Shown: positions 14,203 through 25,819 of the stretch, one piece after another
How positions within the stretch are numbered: the first letter of the stretch is position 1
Layout of the letters: every line of letters begins with the position of its first letter
NCBI GenBank assembly: GCA_028564925.1
Contig: CM053031.1
Location: forward strand, 163,700,226 to 163,764,225
Direction of reading: 5' to 3'
Length of the DNA: 64,000 bases
From: Lithobates sylvaticus
Taxonomy: Eukaryota; Chordata; Amphibia; Anura; Ranidae
The notes under the pieces: model-generated
What the model saw: only the letters and a program-made list of their open reading frames with translations
What the model was told of the DNA's origin: nothing
Databases searched by the model: none
Program-made: the position numbers and the translations under genes

Positions 14203-14235
14203 TTTATCTACACGCGATTTTTTTTTTATTAATAA

Positions 14236-14662
14236 ATTTGCAGATTTTAACCTCTAGAGATCAGCGCTATAGCCGGATGGCGGCTAAAGCGCGGACCTAC
14301 ATTGCCGGAACGACGTCCTATGACGTCGTCCCATGCACGAGCGGCCTGCGTGCCACCTGAAGGGCGTGCTCTGATCAGCGAGATCCCGACCCTTACGTGA
14401 TCAGCTGATCATGCGATATCAACAGAGCCGGTAATCCGTTATCTTTCCTCCTCGCGTTGGAAAAAAAAAAAAAAAGGGCGATCACCGGCGGCAGTGAGGG
14501 ACATTAGTCCCGATCACTGCGATGTGCCCTGGCTCCACGGTGCCCACCTGTGCCCCCTACAAGCTCCACCTGCCAGTGCCCACCAGCGCCACATGCCAGT
14601 GCCCACAATAAGTGCCTGAACAGTGCTGCCCCACCAGTGCAGCCTATCAGCGCATATCAATG
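14236..14662. repeat. Fragment of a frog TTAA MITE with degenerate CAGTGCC repeats
   Basis: Starts near TTTTAACCTCTAGAG and continues through GACGTCCTATGACGTC and TGATCAGCTGATCA. The end (14530-14655) is a degenerate tandem of CCAGTGCCCACC-type words. This resembles internal parts of the TTAA MITEs elsewhere in the window. It ends where the DIRS-b terminus begins. Confidence 0.45.
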
Positions 14663-14852
14663 AAGCAGAAAACGGAAAATTGTATACTTACCTTCTGTAA
14701 TTTTCCTTTCCTGTTGCATCACATGGCAGCATACACATGGGTTGTGGCTCCGCCCCCACAACCTGATAGGACCGCGTAGCTATTAAACCTTGAGAGGGCC
14801 CCCGCCCCCACATTCTCAGTATACAGATACCTCACCTCAGCGGGTGGGTATT

Positions 14853-14956
14853 TGTATGCTGCCATGTGATGCAACAGGAAAGGAAAATTACGGAAGGTAA
14901 GTATACAATTTTCCGTTTTCCTGTCGCATCATGGCAGCATACACATATGGGGAATA
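14853..14956. repeat. DIRS-b internal complementary region (ICR)
   Basis: The first half (14853-14921) is the reverse complement of the element's left terminus, including AAGGTAAGTATACAATTTTC. The second half (14919-14956), TTTTCCTGTCGCATCATGG, matches the inverted right terminus. A segment joining copies of both outer ends is the hallmark ICR of DIRS elements, thought to template circular intermediates. Confidence 0.8.
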
Positions 14957-15231
14957 ACTCGCAAACTGGGTGGGGCTGAGCAAAACAAGGTTTATTTACA
15001 AGGAATTGGACTGTATGATTGCTATTCCAAATTCTGCCGTGGACAGCCTGGCGGCGTCCACCTTGTAGTGTGACATAAAGGTGCTTTTCGAAGACCAAGT
15101 GGCTGCTTTACATATAGTTTCCGATGAGACCCTGCAGAAAGCCGCCCAGGAGGTCGCCACTGCCCTCGTGGAATGTGCCCTGAAGACCTCCGAAACGGGA
15201 AGGCCTTGAAGAGTAGGCTCTTTTAGTTGTC

Positions 15232-16240
15232 TTAACCACTTGCCTACTGTGCACTTAAACACCCTTCCTGCCCAGACCAATTTTCAGCTTTCAGCGCTCG
15301 CGCACTTTCAGTGACAATTGCGCGGTCATGCAATGCTGTAACCAAATGAATTTTTTATCATTTTGTTCGCACAAATAGAGCTTTAGTTTGGTGGTATTTA
15401 TTCGCGACTCCGTTTTTTATTTTTTGCGATATAAGCGAAAACATAGCGGAAATTTTGAAAAAAAACAATATTTTCTCCTTTCTTTTTTAAAAGAAATCCA
15501 ATAAAATCAAATTTTGTCATAAATTTAAGCCAAAATGTATTCTGCTACATGTTTTTTGTAAAAAAAATTCCGTTAAGTGTATAATAATTGGTTCGCGTGA
15601 TCACGGACATATGTACGCAAATGATCATGTAAAAGGGGTGTGCAGGTGATCACGGACATATGTGTGCAGATAATCATTGGCACATGTGTTTTTATTATGT
15701 GGGGACAGGTGTTTTTATTATTTAGGGACATGTGTGTTTTTATTATTTTTACTGGTGTTTTTTACTGTGGGGACATGTGTGTTTTACTGTGGGGACATGT
15801 GTGTTTTACTGTGGGGACATGTGTGTTTTACTGTGGGGACATGTGTTTTACTATGGGGGACCCTAGACTGGTGATCAGTGAGTAAAAAAACATCTCATAC
15901 TCACTGATCACCAGCCGGCTGCAGCGATCCGCTCTCCTCACCGACGACTTCCGTGTGAGGAGAGGAGGGCCGATTGCCTAGCAACCGGCTGTTTGTTTAC
16001 ATCACATGACAGCCGTGATTCGTCACGGCCGTCATGTGATCAGGAGGGCCAATCACCGTGCCCTCCTGCCGATTCGAGATGCGCCGTGTCCGGGTGACAC
16101 GGCCGCATCGGGATCGCGCCGCTGCGCGGGCACGCGCGCGCGATCCCTCTACTTCTGAAGGACGTTCCTGAACGTCCTATCAGAAGTAGACGGCTCCCAC
16201 CCGGCCGTATATCTACATTGGCCGGGTGGGAAGTGGTTAA
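15232..16240. mobile_element. piggyBac-type MITE inserted in DIRS-b recombinase
   Basis: Flanked by TTAA (15232-15235 and 16237-16240). Termini TTAACCACTTGCCTACTG and CGGGTGGGAAGTGGTTAA are imperfect inverted repeats. It is 1009 bp, holds the usual family blocks (TAGAGCTTTAGTTTGGTGG) and a minisatellite, and has no transposase. The DIRS-b recombinase resumes on both sides. Confidence 0.85.
15760..15860. repeat. 22-bp tandem repeat
   Basis: About four and a half copies of a 22-bp unit, TTTTACTGTGGGGACATGTG plus TG, with shorter, looser relatives upstream from about 15690. The long open frame over this stretch is produced by the repeat and is not a gene. Confidence 0.9.
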
Positions 16241-19229
16241 TCTAGGAGGGGACTGAGCATTTGATGCTGACTGACCCTGCCTTAGGCCACGCTGGAACCG
16301 AGAACATATTTCAGCTTTCCTAAGCGAGAAGGTAGCTGCCAAACAGGCCACCAGCCTTAGCTCAACATCCAGGGGATGTGGTTCTCTCACTCAACCAAGA
16401 AAAGACAGCAAATTTACTTCTTGGTTAAATTGGAAGGAGAAAGACACCCCATGGATAAAAGCAGTCTGGATTTTTAGGACCATTCTGTTCTGTCCAGGTA
16501 GAATGTTAAGTGAGGCTCCTTGAGTACAAAGCCTGCAGTTCTGACATCCTTCACAGAGGTTGTAGCAACCAGAAATATGGTATTTAGGGTTGCAGAGTGT
16601 AGTCAATTCTGTAGGATAGAAATGAGGCCTTGATGGAAATGGGGACCATAAGCAAGTTCCACATAGGGAACAAATGGTTTCCTGTGAGGCCTATAACTTC
16701 ATGCAAGCCTTTTAAGAATTGCATCATTAAAGGGTAAGGACTCCTTAGACCTCTGCAAGTGCAGACAAAGCTGAACTTTGAGCTTTTAAACATATTTGAA
16801 CCTATGCCCCTGATTAGCCCCAGTTGTAAGAACTGTGGAACCTTGGCTGGTTTAGGTGATAAAGGACTCCACGCTTCGCTGTGTGAGATCTGTATAATTT
16901 TCCCATAGTCTTAGGTAAATATTATTCATGAAGATCTCTGGATTGACAAGGTAGGCACTACCTTCACTATGCATAATTGACCTGGTAGCCACTGCCTCTC
17001 AACTTCCATGCCATCAAAAGTAGTCTCTTGGAGCTGGATGGAAAAAAACTCTCCATGAGAGAGCGAATCCGTCATTACTGGAAGCAGTGGTGATTCAATG
17101 ATTAAGGGCAGGAGAGAGAGACACTAGAGCCTCCCAAGCCAAAAATTGTATATTTGCAATTATTGATACAGGAAGCTCCGCTGACAGCCTAAGGATTCTA
17201 CCCCTCCACTGTCTAGGCATAATACAAATCTTGCTGCTCTTGCTAAAAAAGGAGTGAATGACAGAAGGGCTTTGAACACTACTCGGTTGAAGAAAATGCA
17301 ATACTATTCCTCATAAGCTTAACATTCCATAACCTTTCTAGGTGGGGTCTGATGTCATAATGTTCCGTCTGAAAACAATTGGTCAGTTACGAAAAACCAA
17401 GGATACTCCGGCATTGTTCTGCTGGAAGAGACTTCACTCCCAATGCACCTTTGGCTTTCTCTGTCAGAGGATGGAAATTACCTTGTTTCAGTTCTATTGA
17501 ATTTTTCCTGTCGCTATTGCAGACAGTAAGACCTTTGTGAATGCCCTGGGGGAGATGTACAGACCGAAGGGGAGGAACTCACTGGTAAAGGAATTGAGGA
17601 TGAATTGGGACAAGTAGGTGTCTGATAAACCTACAGGAGAATCCTGCCTCCCAGATTTATGAATAATATAATTGATTGGAGGTTTCCCCATCTTGCACAA
17701 CTCTAACTTCCTGTGCTGCTTGTTTTTTTTTTTGTTCTAGGAACAGAGGGGAACCAAATCCTCATCTCCTCTGGTTATCCAGAACCTTAACAGTTGCTTG
17801 TTTTTTTTTTTTTTTTTTTTTTTTCTCGATCCAGCTACAAACTGGAACAGAATTTTTTACTTTTCCATCAACTGTGGTAGCCTGGCTGACTGGAAGAGAT
17901 TGAAAGGTGGACTTCCCACTTGTCAATGTTATATGGTCGTTATGCTCATTGAATTATCCCCCTGCATGGGTGAGTTTTCATGTTATACTTTTTTGATAAA
18001 AAATTATTGTAACTAGAAAGGCGGACCTCCCCTGAACTTCCACCAATGTCACGCCAATATAGCTGATATGGCCCACTGATCCTGAAGGTTTTCCCACCAG
18101 GTGTGTGCATAAAGCTTTGCACAGGCACCCCCTGGATTAGTGCACCCTTAGAAGGGACTTCCGCTGTACTCCTAGGACAGGAGCCTTAGATCTTTTAAGG
18201 CTTCAATAATGAAGATTGGGTACTTCTCCAGTTAGTTTACTAATCTTTTCCCCCCCCGTAGGATTGTGCCTCCTGGTGTCTACTTGGGAGTCGCCACCTT
18301 TATGCTGGACCTTTGAGTTTTCTGTTTTTTTGGCAGATGATATTCGCCCTGACCCTCTAATGGTCACCCTTGAGATGGCGGTCTCCTGTCTACTCCCGAA
18401 TAGATTGGATCCGTGTTCTGGTGTCTTACACCATTTTTTTTTTTTTTTTTTTTTGCGGGATCGACCGACCATGGCTTCAGCCATAATGCACTCCTTGCCG
18501 TGACCGCGGGAAACACCGCTCTTGAAAAACGTCAATTGACGTCTGAAACATTCACCACAGAGTATGCCGCCAATCCCAGCTCCTACAAAGCTTTTACCGC
18601 CTTGTCTCTTTACTTTTTCCAGACGGGCTTATTTAAAGGGTTACTCCACTTTTTAATCTGCAGGGCTGCAATTTTCCTGTTTGTATGACTGGTTTCACTG
18701 ATTTTCCCAGAAGTCTGCGTCAAGAGAAGTCAGATTTTTTGGCATCCACTGCAATAAAAAAAATTTCATTTTGAGAAGATATTCCCAATAGGGATGCAGA
18801 CCCTGCCACTTTCCCAGCTGGTTGACAATTCTGAAACCACTCCCATTAGACTCATTCAGCACATGGGTTGGTTATTGCTGATGTGCCAGTACCTGCAGAT
18901 GCTACAGTATGTAGGAGCACTTCAGATCTAGATCTAATTTTCAGACTAGAGCCTCCTTGAATGTGACATGTCTTGCCAGCTACATTCATGATGCATCCAT
19001 CATTGGAGTAGACTGCAGCAGGTTGACCTCTAGCTTTTTCAGGGTATACAGTGGATAGCCTGTTTAGGAGGGCATTTTTTCTCTTACCCTTTTCAATTAT
19101 TCCTGGATTAACTCTTCCAGTTAAGTGAAGGAAATTAGTACTTTTTAACCTTGGAGAGTTTCCTCCACTTCAACCCAGGCAATTGTGTCCTTAGCTGCCC
19201 CTGCAAAAAAAAGTCTCTATTGGGCAATC

Positions 19230-20050
19230 TTCAAAGCTTGTGCAAGCTTTCGTATTCGGACACCACCTACTGGTTCTGGTTGGAAGCGCTATGCAATTTA
19301 TGCACTGTAGCTTATCAAGCAATGACTTTCCACCACAAATGCAGCAACCATTAGGGTAGGCTGGTAATTTGTGGTGTTTGTAAACGGGGAGCAAACAAAA
19401 TGAGAGGTGAGATGATGGCATTGATCAATCTTGCCTATATGTCTGCCCTTTATAAAACGGTGACTGTTCTGGCTTTAGCAGGCTCTCTTCATCTTGAGGT
19501 CCTTGCAGGGCTGTATAGTGCTTGTTCATTTGACACACTAGCTTGGCGGGCAATGACTTTCCACAACAAATGCAGCGATTATTAGGGCTGGTAGTTCTGG
19601 TTGAAAGCGCTATGCAATTTATGCACTGTAGCTTGTCAAGCAATGACTTTTCACCACGAATGCAGAGACCATTAGGTCTGGTAATCTGTGGTGTTTGTAA
19701 ACAGGGAGCAAACGAAATGAGAGGTGAGATGATGACATTGATCAATCTTGCCTGTATGTCTGCGCTTTGAACGGTGACTGTTCTGGCTTTAGCAGGCTCT
19801 CTTCATCTTGAGGTCCTTGCACAGCTGTATAGTGCTTGTTAATTTGACACACTAGCTTGGCAGGCAATGACTTTCCACAAATGCAGTGACTATTAGTGCT
19901 TGTAATTTGTGATGTTTGTAAACGGGGAGCGATGATGATGGGTGAGGTGATGAGATTTAATCAACATTGCCTCGATGTCTGTTCTTAGATGGTGACTTGT
20001 CTTGACCGTCAGAAGGCTCCCTCCATCTTGTAGTCCTTACAGGACTATAG
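19230..20050 (-). repeat. Tandem duplication, about 320-bp unit, in DIRS-b gag region
   Basis: Two and a half copies of a roughly 315-321-bp unit. Marker words recur: GCAATGACTTTCCA-type at 19319, 19550, 19640 and 19864; AGCGCTATGCAATTTATGCA at 19282 and 19603; GGTGACTGTTCTGGCTTTAG twice. On the minus strand each unit encodes two zinc-binding-like modules (patterns such as CICCGKSLPAKLVC and a CINC pair), like the single CPSC...CRSC module of DIRS-d gag. The second half-unit is more diverged. Confidence 0.75.
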
Positions 20051-20177
20051 ATATTGGCTCTCTTTTTCTCAATCTTCACTACTTACCTAATCCCTATACC
20101 TTAATGGGTGGTCTGACTGGACAGCGTTTCCCATAGGAACAGAGCAAAGCAGCAGATTGAAATGAAGGACAGGATAA

Positions 20178-20372
20178 TGCTAAGTCTCCACTACTGCGAC
20201 CTGAAAGTCGCATGATTTGCTGCAATTTTGATGCAACTTGGAACAATGCCTGTTATATTCTTAAGGTCTATGAACACAGATATAAATGAACGGTACTAGT
20301 TGTAAATCATGGGGTACGGCTTGTCATGCGACTTTGCAGTAACAAGTCGCACTAGTGGAAACCAAGCCCTAA
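20178..20372. mobile_element. Small MITE, AAGTCGC family, in DIRS-b
   Basis: The left end TAAGTCTCCACTACTGCGAC pairs with GTCGCACTAGTGGAAACCAAG at the right. The interior has GAAAGTCGCATGATTTGC and TGTCATGCGACTTTGCAG. Relatives occur at 44990-45185 and 45345-45545. No coding capacity. Confidence 0.6.
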
Positions 20373-21142
20373 CACAGTGACCCAGAGCAAGCATTGAAAA
20401 GGAGATGGGGAAAAACACAGGTGAAGGCCATAAAAAGGGAAACATACCTGCAAACAATGACCACATAAGCATCCAGCATGCATGAGTAGAGAGTTCCACC
20501 ATTTGTTGTCCAAAAAATTCCATAAACAAACATTTAGAACTCACATTTGCTACTAGTGATGATATCAGTGCCTGAGCCTGTTCAGATCACTAACCTGGAA
20601 AGCTCTAGCCAGGAAACACAGAGGCCGCATCACTTCCTGCCTCTCATGCTCAGAGTATACTTGCACTGTTGCAGCCATCTTGGAAATGGCAAACGCCCAT
20701 AACACAGAGAAAGAAGTAAAAGGCATATAGAAAGCAAAGGAAACGCTATCACTTACGTCAAAGCTTGTTTAAAGCTTTCTTTGAGAAGCCTGCACCACCA
20801 GAATGGGGCTCCAACCATATAGCTCATTTAGAGGCTGTACAGGAAGGACTTCCACCCAGGAGAGGCTGAACCTGGCTGGGGCGTCAAACGGTAAGGGATA
20901 CCTCGCGATTTCAGTCCTGATCAGGTGAGGAAAAAAAGGAGAATGTGGGGGCGGGGGCCCTCTCAAGGTTTAATAGCTACGCGGTCCTATCAGGTTGTGG
21001 GGGCGGAGCCACAACCCATATGTGTATGCTGCCATGATGCGACAGGAAAAATCACTATTAAACATGATTTTTTTTTCCTTTTTTCAACATTTTCCATCTT
21101 TTTTTGTTTGTTTAGCAAAAAATAAAAACCCTAGCTGTGATT

Positions 21143-21535
21143 ACCGTATTGATAGGCATATAACACGCACTTTTTCCCCCTTAAAATCGGGGGAAAGTCG
21201 TGGGTGCGTGTTAAACGCCGATACCCCCCAAAAAAAAAATGACAAATTGGTTGCGGCGCCGAAAAATGGTGACTGCGGCTGAAAAAGGCCGAAGCGCGGC
21301 CGAAAAAGACCGAGCCGACTGTTCAGCTCCGCTCGTAGTCCCGCCTGCCTGCGCTCGCTCCCGAAAAAGCAGGGAGGTGGGACTCAGAGCGCAGCCGAAC
21401 AGTCGGCTCGGTCTTTTTCAGCCGCGCTTCAGCCTTTCGGCCGTGCATGCGCTGTTTGTCTCGCGGCGGGAAATTTAAACGTCGGCAGGATGCAAATGAT
21501 GCTGGGCAAGGCTGCAAATGACGCTTAAATGTAAG
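21143..21535. mobile_element. Palindromic GC-rich MITE
   Basis: The start has ACCGTATTGATAGGCATATA, and CACGCACTTTTTCCCCC is followed by its near-complement GGGGAAAGTCGTGGGTGCG (21161-21211). A second inverted pair, GACCGAGCCGACTGTTCAGC (21308) against its complement ending near 21417, encloses a 50-bp loop. The interior is CpG-rich (CGAAAAAGGCCGAAGCGCGG). No gene; family not recognised. Confidence 0.6.
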
Positions 21536-21572
21536 TTTTTTTTTCCCCTAAACTTCTCTCCTAAAATTTTCC

Positions 21573-21907
21573 TTAACCACTTCAGCCCCGGACCAATTGG
21601 CAGCCAAAGGACCAGGCCCCTTTTTGCGATTCGGCACTGCGTCGCTTTAACTGACAATTGCGCGGTCGTGCAACGTGGCTCCCAAACAAAATTGGCGTCC
21701 TTTTTTTCCCCACAAATAGAGCTTTCTTTTGGTGGTATTTGATCGCCCCTGCGGTTTTTATTTTTTGCGCTATAAGCAAAAATAGAGCGACAATTTTGAA
21801 AAAAAATGCAATATTTTTTACTTTTTGCTAGAATAAATATCCCCAAAAAATATATAAAAAAACTTTTTTTCCTCAGTTTCGGCCGATACGTATTCTTCTA
21901 CATATTT

Positions 21908-21950
<43 letters not shown>

Positions 21951-22495
21951 GCAATTAGCGATTATTGATTGGTTTGCGCAAAAGTTATAGCGTTTACAAA
22001 ATAGGGGATAGTTTTATAGCATTTTTATTAATATTTTTTTTTTTACTAGTAATGGCGGCGATCAGCGATTTTTATTGTGACTGCGACATTATGGCGGACA
22101 CATCGGACATTTTTGACACATTTTTGGGACATTTGTCATTTATACAGAAATCAGTGCTATTTAAATAGCACTGATTCCTATGTAAATGACAGTTGTAGTG
22201 AAGGGGTTAACCACTAGGGGGCAGGGAGGAGTCAGTGTGACGTGTGTGTGTTTTTTTTACAGTAGGGGGGCGTGGCTGTACGTCTGACATCATTGATCGG
22301 CGTTCCCGATGACAGGGAACCGCCGATCACTGACAGTCAGTGTAGGAAGCGCGGGGAGGTTTGTTTACACAAACCTCTCCCCGTTCTTCAGCTCCGTAAC
22401 CCGATCGCGGGACACCAGCGGCGATCGGGTCCGCTGGTCCCGCGGCCGGGGTCACGGAGCTCCCGACCGGGTCGCGAGCGCGCCGCGCTCGCGAA
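21573..22495. mobile_element. piggyBac-type MITE, left inverted copy, truncated
   Basis: Starts at TTAA 21573-21576 with TTAACCACTTCAGCCCCGG. Along about 900 bp it is the reverse complement of 24950-25819, for example GGAGGTTTGTTTACACAAAC, GGGACACCAGCGGCGATCGG and GGTCGCGAGCGCG. It stops at about 22495 before reaching the opposite terminus, so this copy is truncated. There is a poly-A run at 21915-21948. Confidence 0.8.
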
Positions 22496-22499
22496 AGTA

Positions 22500-22676
22500 A
22501 GTACTACCAAAAAGAAACCTATTTGTGGGAGAAAAATTATAAAAATTTCATTTGGGTACAGTGTTGCATGACCACGCAATTGTCATTCAAAGTGCGTCAG
22601 CGCCGAAAGCTGAAAATTGGTCTGGGCAGGAGGGGGGGGGGGGGGGGGTTTAAGTGCCCAGTAAGCAAGTGGTTAA
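22500..22676. mobile_element. Terminal fragment of a third TTAA MITE
   Basis: AACCTATTTGTGGGAG, CATGACCACGCAATTGTCATT, AAAGCTGAAAATTGGTCTGG and a final GCAAGTGGTTAA (TTAA 22673-22676) are the terminal 175 bp of another member of the MITE family, inverted relative to the copy at 15232. A G-run lies at 22630-22648. Confidence 0.7.
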
Positions 22677-23304
22677 CCACTTGCCGCACGCCATATTGTA
22701 AAATGACTGCTGCAAAGTGGGTTTAAAAACCTGACTGGGCGTCATACGACGTCCTTCAGGATTCACCGCTATTGCGCGCCCCCGGGGATCGGTGATGGCG
22801 CTTGTCCCACGGACACAGCGCATCCCCGATAACGGTAAACAGCCAATGAAATTGACTGTTTACCCACGTGATTGGCTGTGTCCAATCACAGCCGGTCACA
22901 AGTATAAACATTGGGTCGGTTTCCAGGGATCTTTCCTTCTCTCTCCTCACACCAATCGCAAGGAGAGAGAAGGAGAGATCTGATTAGGGAGTCAAAAGCT
23001 TTGATACATTTACTGTCTGCACAACACGAAACCCCCCTTACCAATAAAGAGGACACGTCACAGCCCAGCAGGGCCCGTCACAGCCCCAGTTAGTACCACT
23101 AACAGTACCGCCATCGGTACCATCTGGATCCGACAGCCCATCTGTCACACAAGTCCGACATCAATACCGCCGCACAGTCCCGCCATAAGTACCATCAGAC
23201 AAGCCATCAGTAACCTGTCAGTCCCATCACACAGGCCCACCATCAGTGAGCTGTCCGTATCACCACCAGTTCTGTCACACAGGCCTGCCAAAAGTACCAC
23301 CATC

Positions 23305-24859
23305 ATGTCCCAAAGAGTTTACTCAGCTGTGGAGGCATATGACATCCTTACCATGCCAGATGAGAGCAGCTGGGGTGCTCTCATCCGATTCGGTTCGGAA
23401 TACGAGCCAGTGGAGGGTAGTGGACCGGAGTCCGAGTCGGCAGAGGAAACCCCCCCCCCCCCCCTCCTAAAAGAGTAAGGCGATCAGGACCAAGATCAGA
23501 ACACCTGCCTACCGCCAGCAGCGCCAGACCCCAAGAAGAGGAGCCCAGTACAAGTACTGGAATTGCACATCCAGCTTAAAGAATCAGGGCCCAGTCCTAC
23601 CTCCCCGATGCCCTGGCAAACCCCTTATGGTTGCCTGCCAACTCAGGATCCACTACAATCCCCCCTTTCACTGCACAGCCAGGTGTGCAGCCCAACACTT
23701 CAAATTTTGCACATTGGGACTATTACTATTTGTTTTTCCCCGAAGATTTTTTGCAGTACATGGTGGATCGTAGTGCCCTCCCCAAGATCATCCCAACCAC
23801 GACAAATTATATAAGATTTGCCCCCTAATAATGTCTTTTACCAAACGATTTTCTGAAGTCTTTATCCCCGACCAAAATATTTGTGTAGACGAATCCCTTA
23901 TCCACTTTACTGGCCGGCTGCATATGAAGCAGTATATCCCAAGTAAGAGAGTCAGGTACGGTGTGAAATTGAATAAATTATGTGACCGAGCCATGGGATA
24001 CGTGTACTCATTTCGTATTTATGAGGGCAAAGACTCCCAAGCTCCAGCCCCCCCGAGTGCCCCACATATATAGGAACCAGTGGTAAAATTGTGGGGGACC
24101 TTGCATACCCTGTTCAAAAAAAGGTTACCGCTTATATGTAGATAATTACTACAGCAGCTTGCCCCTTTTCCATCACCTGTATCATGAAAAAACCCTGGCC
24201 TGCGGTACCTTCCGAAAAAATAGGAAGGGCTTCCCACAGAATTTACCATCAAAACATCTACAAAAGGGGGAGGCCGCATTCATGAGGAGGTGTTGGCCAT
24301 GAAGTGGCGGGACAAGAAGTGGCGGGACAAGAAGGATGTTCACATGATGACTACCATTCACAATGACACCTTGGTGAAGGTTCAGAGAAGACGTGGCCCC
24401 GTAGTAAAGCCTGAATGGGTCGATGACTACAATCTTTATATGGGGGGGGGGGGGGGCTGGATTTAAAATGATCAGATGCTGCAACCATATTGGTCAACCT
24501 GCAAGTCCTATTATTGGTATAAAAAAGTTGTGATTCATCCGTTTCATATGGCCCTGTTCAATTCATTTGTCGGCTATCAAAAATCACCCGAAAACCAATC
24601 ACCCATCACCTACCTCAAATATATTGAAACATTATCACTGCCCTTATTTACCAGCAAGGACCCGCCCCAGGAAGCATTCGCTCTGATAATGTGAGTCGAC
24701 TTCATGAGCAACATTTTCCCTATAAGGTTTCCCCAACAGAATCCGGAAGACGACGCCAAAAGAAATGTCGTGTATGCTCAAGTAGAGGAGCTAGAAGAGA
24801 GAAGTTATTATTGTCCCTCCCAACCTGGTCTATGTATCGGTGATTGCTTTAAACATTAA
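23305..24859 (+). pseudogene. piggyBac transposase pseudogene
   Basis: The start MSQRVYSAVEAYDILTM (23305) leads into an acidic N-terminus (VEGSGPESESAEET). A piece FAHWDYYYLFFPEDFLQYMV (23708-23767) follows and is then joined almost directly to RFSEVFIPDQNICVDESLIH at 23840-23905. About 150 residues usual in the family are therefore missing. The first two catalytic aspartates are recognisable (ICVDESL near 23885; VDNYYSS near 24140). The third region (usually GGVDLSDQ) is altered by a G-run at 24440-24454. The C-terminus has GRRRQKKCRVC-like and GLCIGDCF text (24745-24850). Several frame changes and the internal deletion make it inactive. Confidence 0.85.
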
Positions 24860-25819
24860 CCGCTTCCCGACCGGCCACTGCATATATACGTCAGCAGAAT
24901 GGCACGGGCAGGCAGAATCACGTACCTGTATGTGATCGTGCATGTGCCTGCCCTTGGGTCGCGCTCGCGACCCGGTCGGGAGCTCCGTGACCCCGGCCGC
25001 GGGACCAGCGGACCCGATCGCCGCTGGTATCCCGCGATCGGGTTACGGAGCAGAAGAACGGGGAGAGGTCTATGTAAACAAACCTCTCCCCGCGCTTCCT
25101 ACACTGACTGTCAGTGATCGGCGGTTCCCTGTCATCGGGACGCCGATCAATGACGTCAGACGTACAGCCACGCCCCCCTACAGTAAACACAACACATCAC
25201 ACTGACTCCTCCCCGCCCCCTTGTGGTTAACCCCCTAACTACAAAACTGTCATTTACATAGGAATCAGTGCTATTTAAATAGCACTGATATGTCCCAAAA
25301 ATGTGTCAAAAATGTCCGATGTGTCCGCCAAAATGTCGCAGTCACAAAAAAAATCGCTGATCGCCGCCATTACTAATAAAAAAAAAATTATAAAAATGCT
25401 ATAAAACTATCCCCTATTTTGTAAACGCTATAACTTTTGCGCAAACTAATCAATAATCGCTAATTGCGATTTTTTTTTACCAAAAATATGTAGAAGAATA
25501 CGTATCGGCCTAAACTGAGGAAAAAAAATTTTTTTTTATATATTTTTTGGGGATATTTATTATAGCAAAAAGTAAAAAATATTGCATTTTTTTCAAAATT
25601 GTCGCTCTATTTTTGTTTATAGCGCAAAAAATAAAAACCGCAGGGGCGATCAAATACCACCAAAAGAAAGCTCTATTTGTGGGGAAAAAAAGGACGCCAA
25701 TTTTGTTTTGGAGCCACGTCGCATGACTGCGCAATTGTTAGTTAAAGCGACGCAGTGCCGAATTGCAAAAAGGGGCCTGGTCCTTTGGCTGCCAATTGGT
25801 CCGGGGCTGAAGTGGTTAA
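24856..25819. mobile_element. piggyBac-type MITE, complete copy
   Basis: TTAA at 24856-24859 and 25816-25819. The left terminus is TTAACCGCTTCCCGACCGG and the right, inverted, is TTAACCACTTCAGCCCCGG. It splits the last codons of the piggyBac transposase, whose tail resumes at 25820. About 870 bp of it is repeated in reverse complement at 21573-22495. Confidence 0.8.

Larger units (their letters stand above)
14666..21055 (-). mobile_element. DIRS-family element (DIRS-b), fossil with insertions
   Basis: A tyrosine-recombinase retroelement in minus orientation, with inverted terminal repeats at about 14706-14818 and 20940-21050 (GTTGTGGCTCCGCCCCCACA shared). An internal complementary region lies at 14853-14956. 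Parts, read from right to left: gag region with zinc-binding modules (about 18000-20900), reverse transcriptase remnant (about 17300-17900, with LPFGLYISPRAFTKVL), RNase H-like region (about 16600-17300), and tyrosine recombinase split by a MITE (16241-16600 and 14996-15231, with HSTRAVATSWA and the FMSHY segment). It carries many breaks and at least two later insertions (15232-16240, 20178-20372). Moderately old. Confidence 0.85.

Noticed and set aside
15640-15885. 81- and 65-codon frames rich in GDMCV
   Set aside because: Products of the 22-bp tandem repeat inside a MITE.
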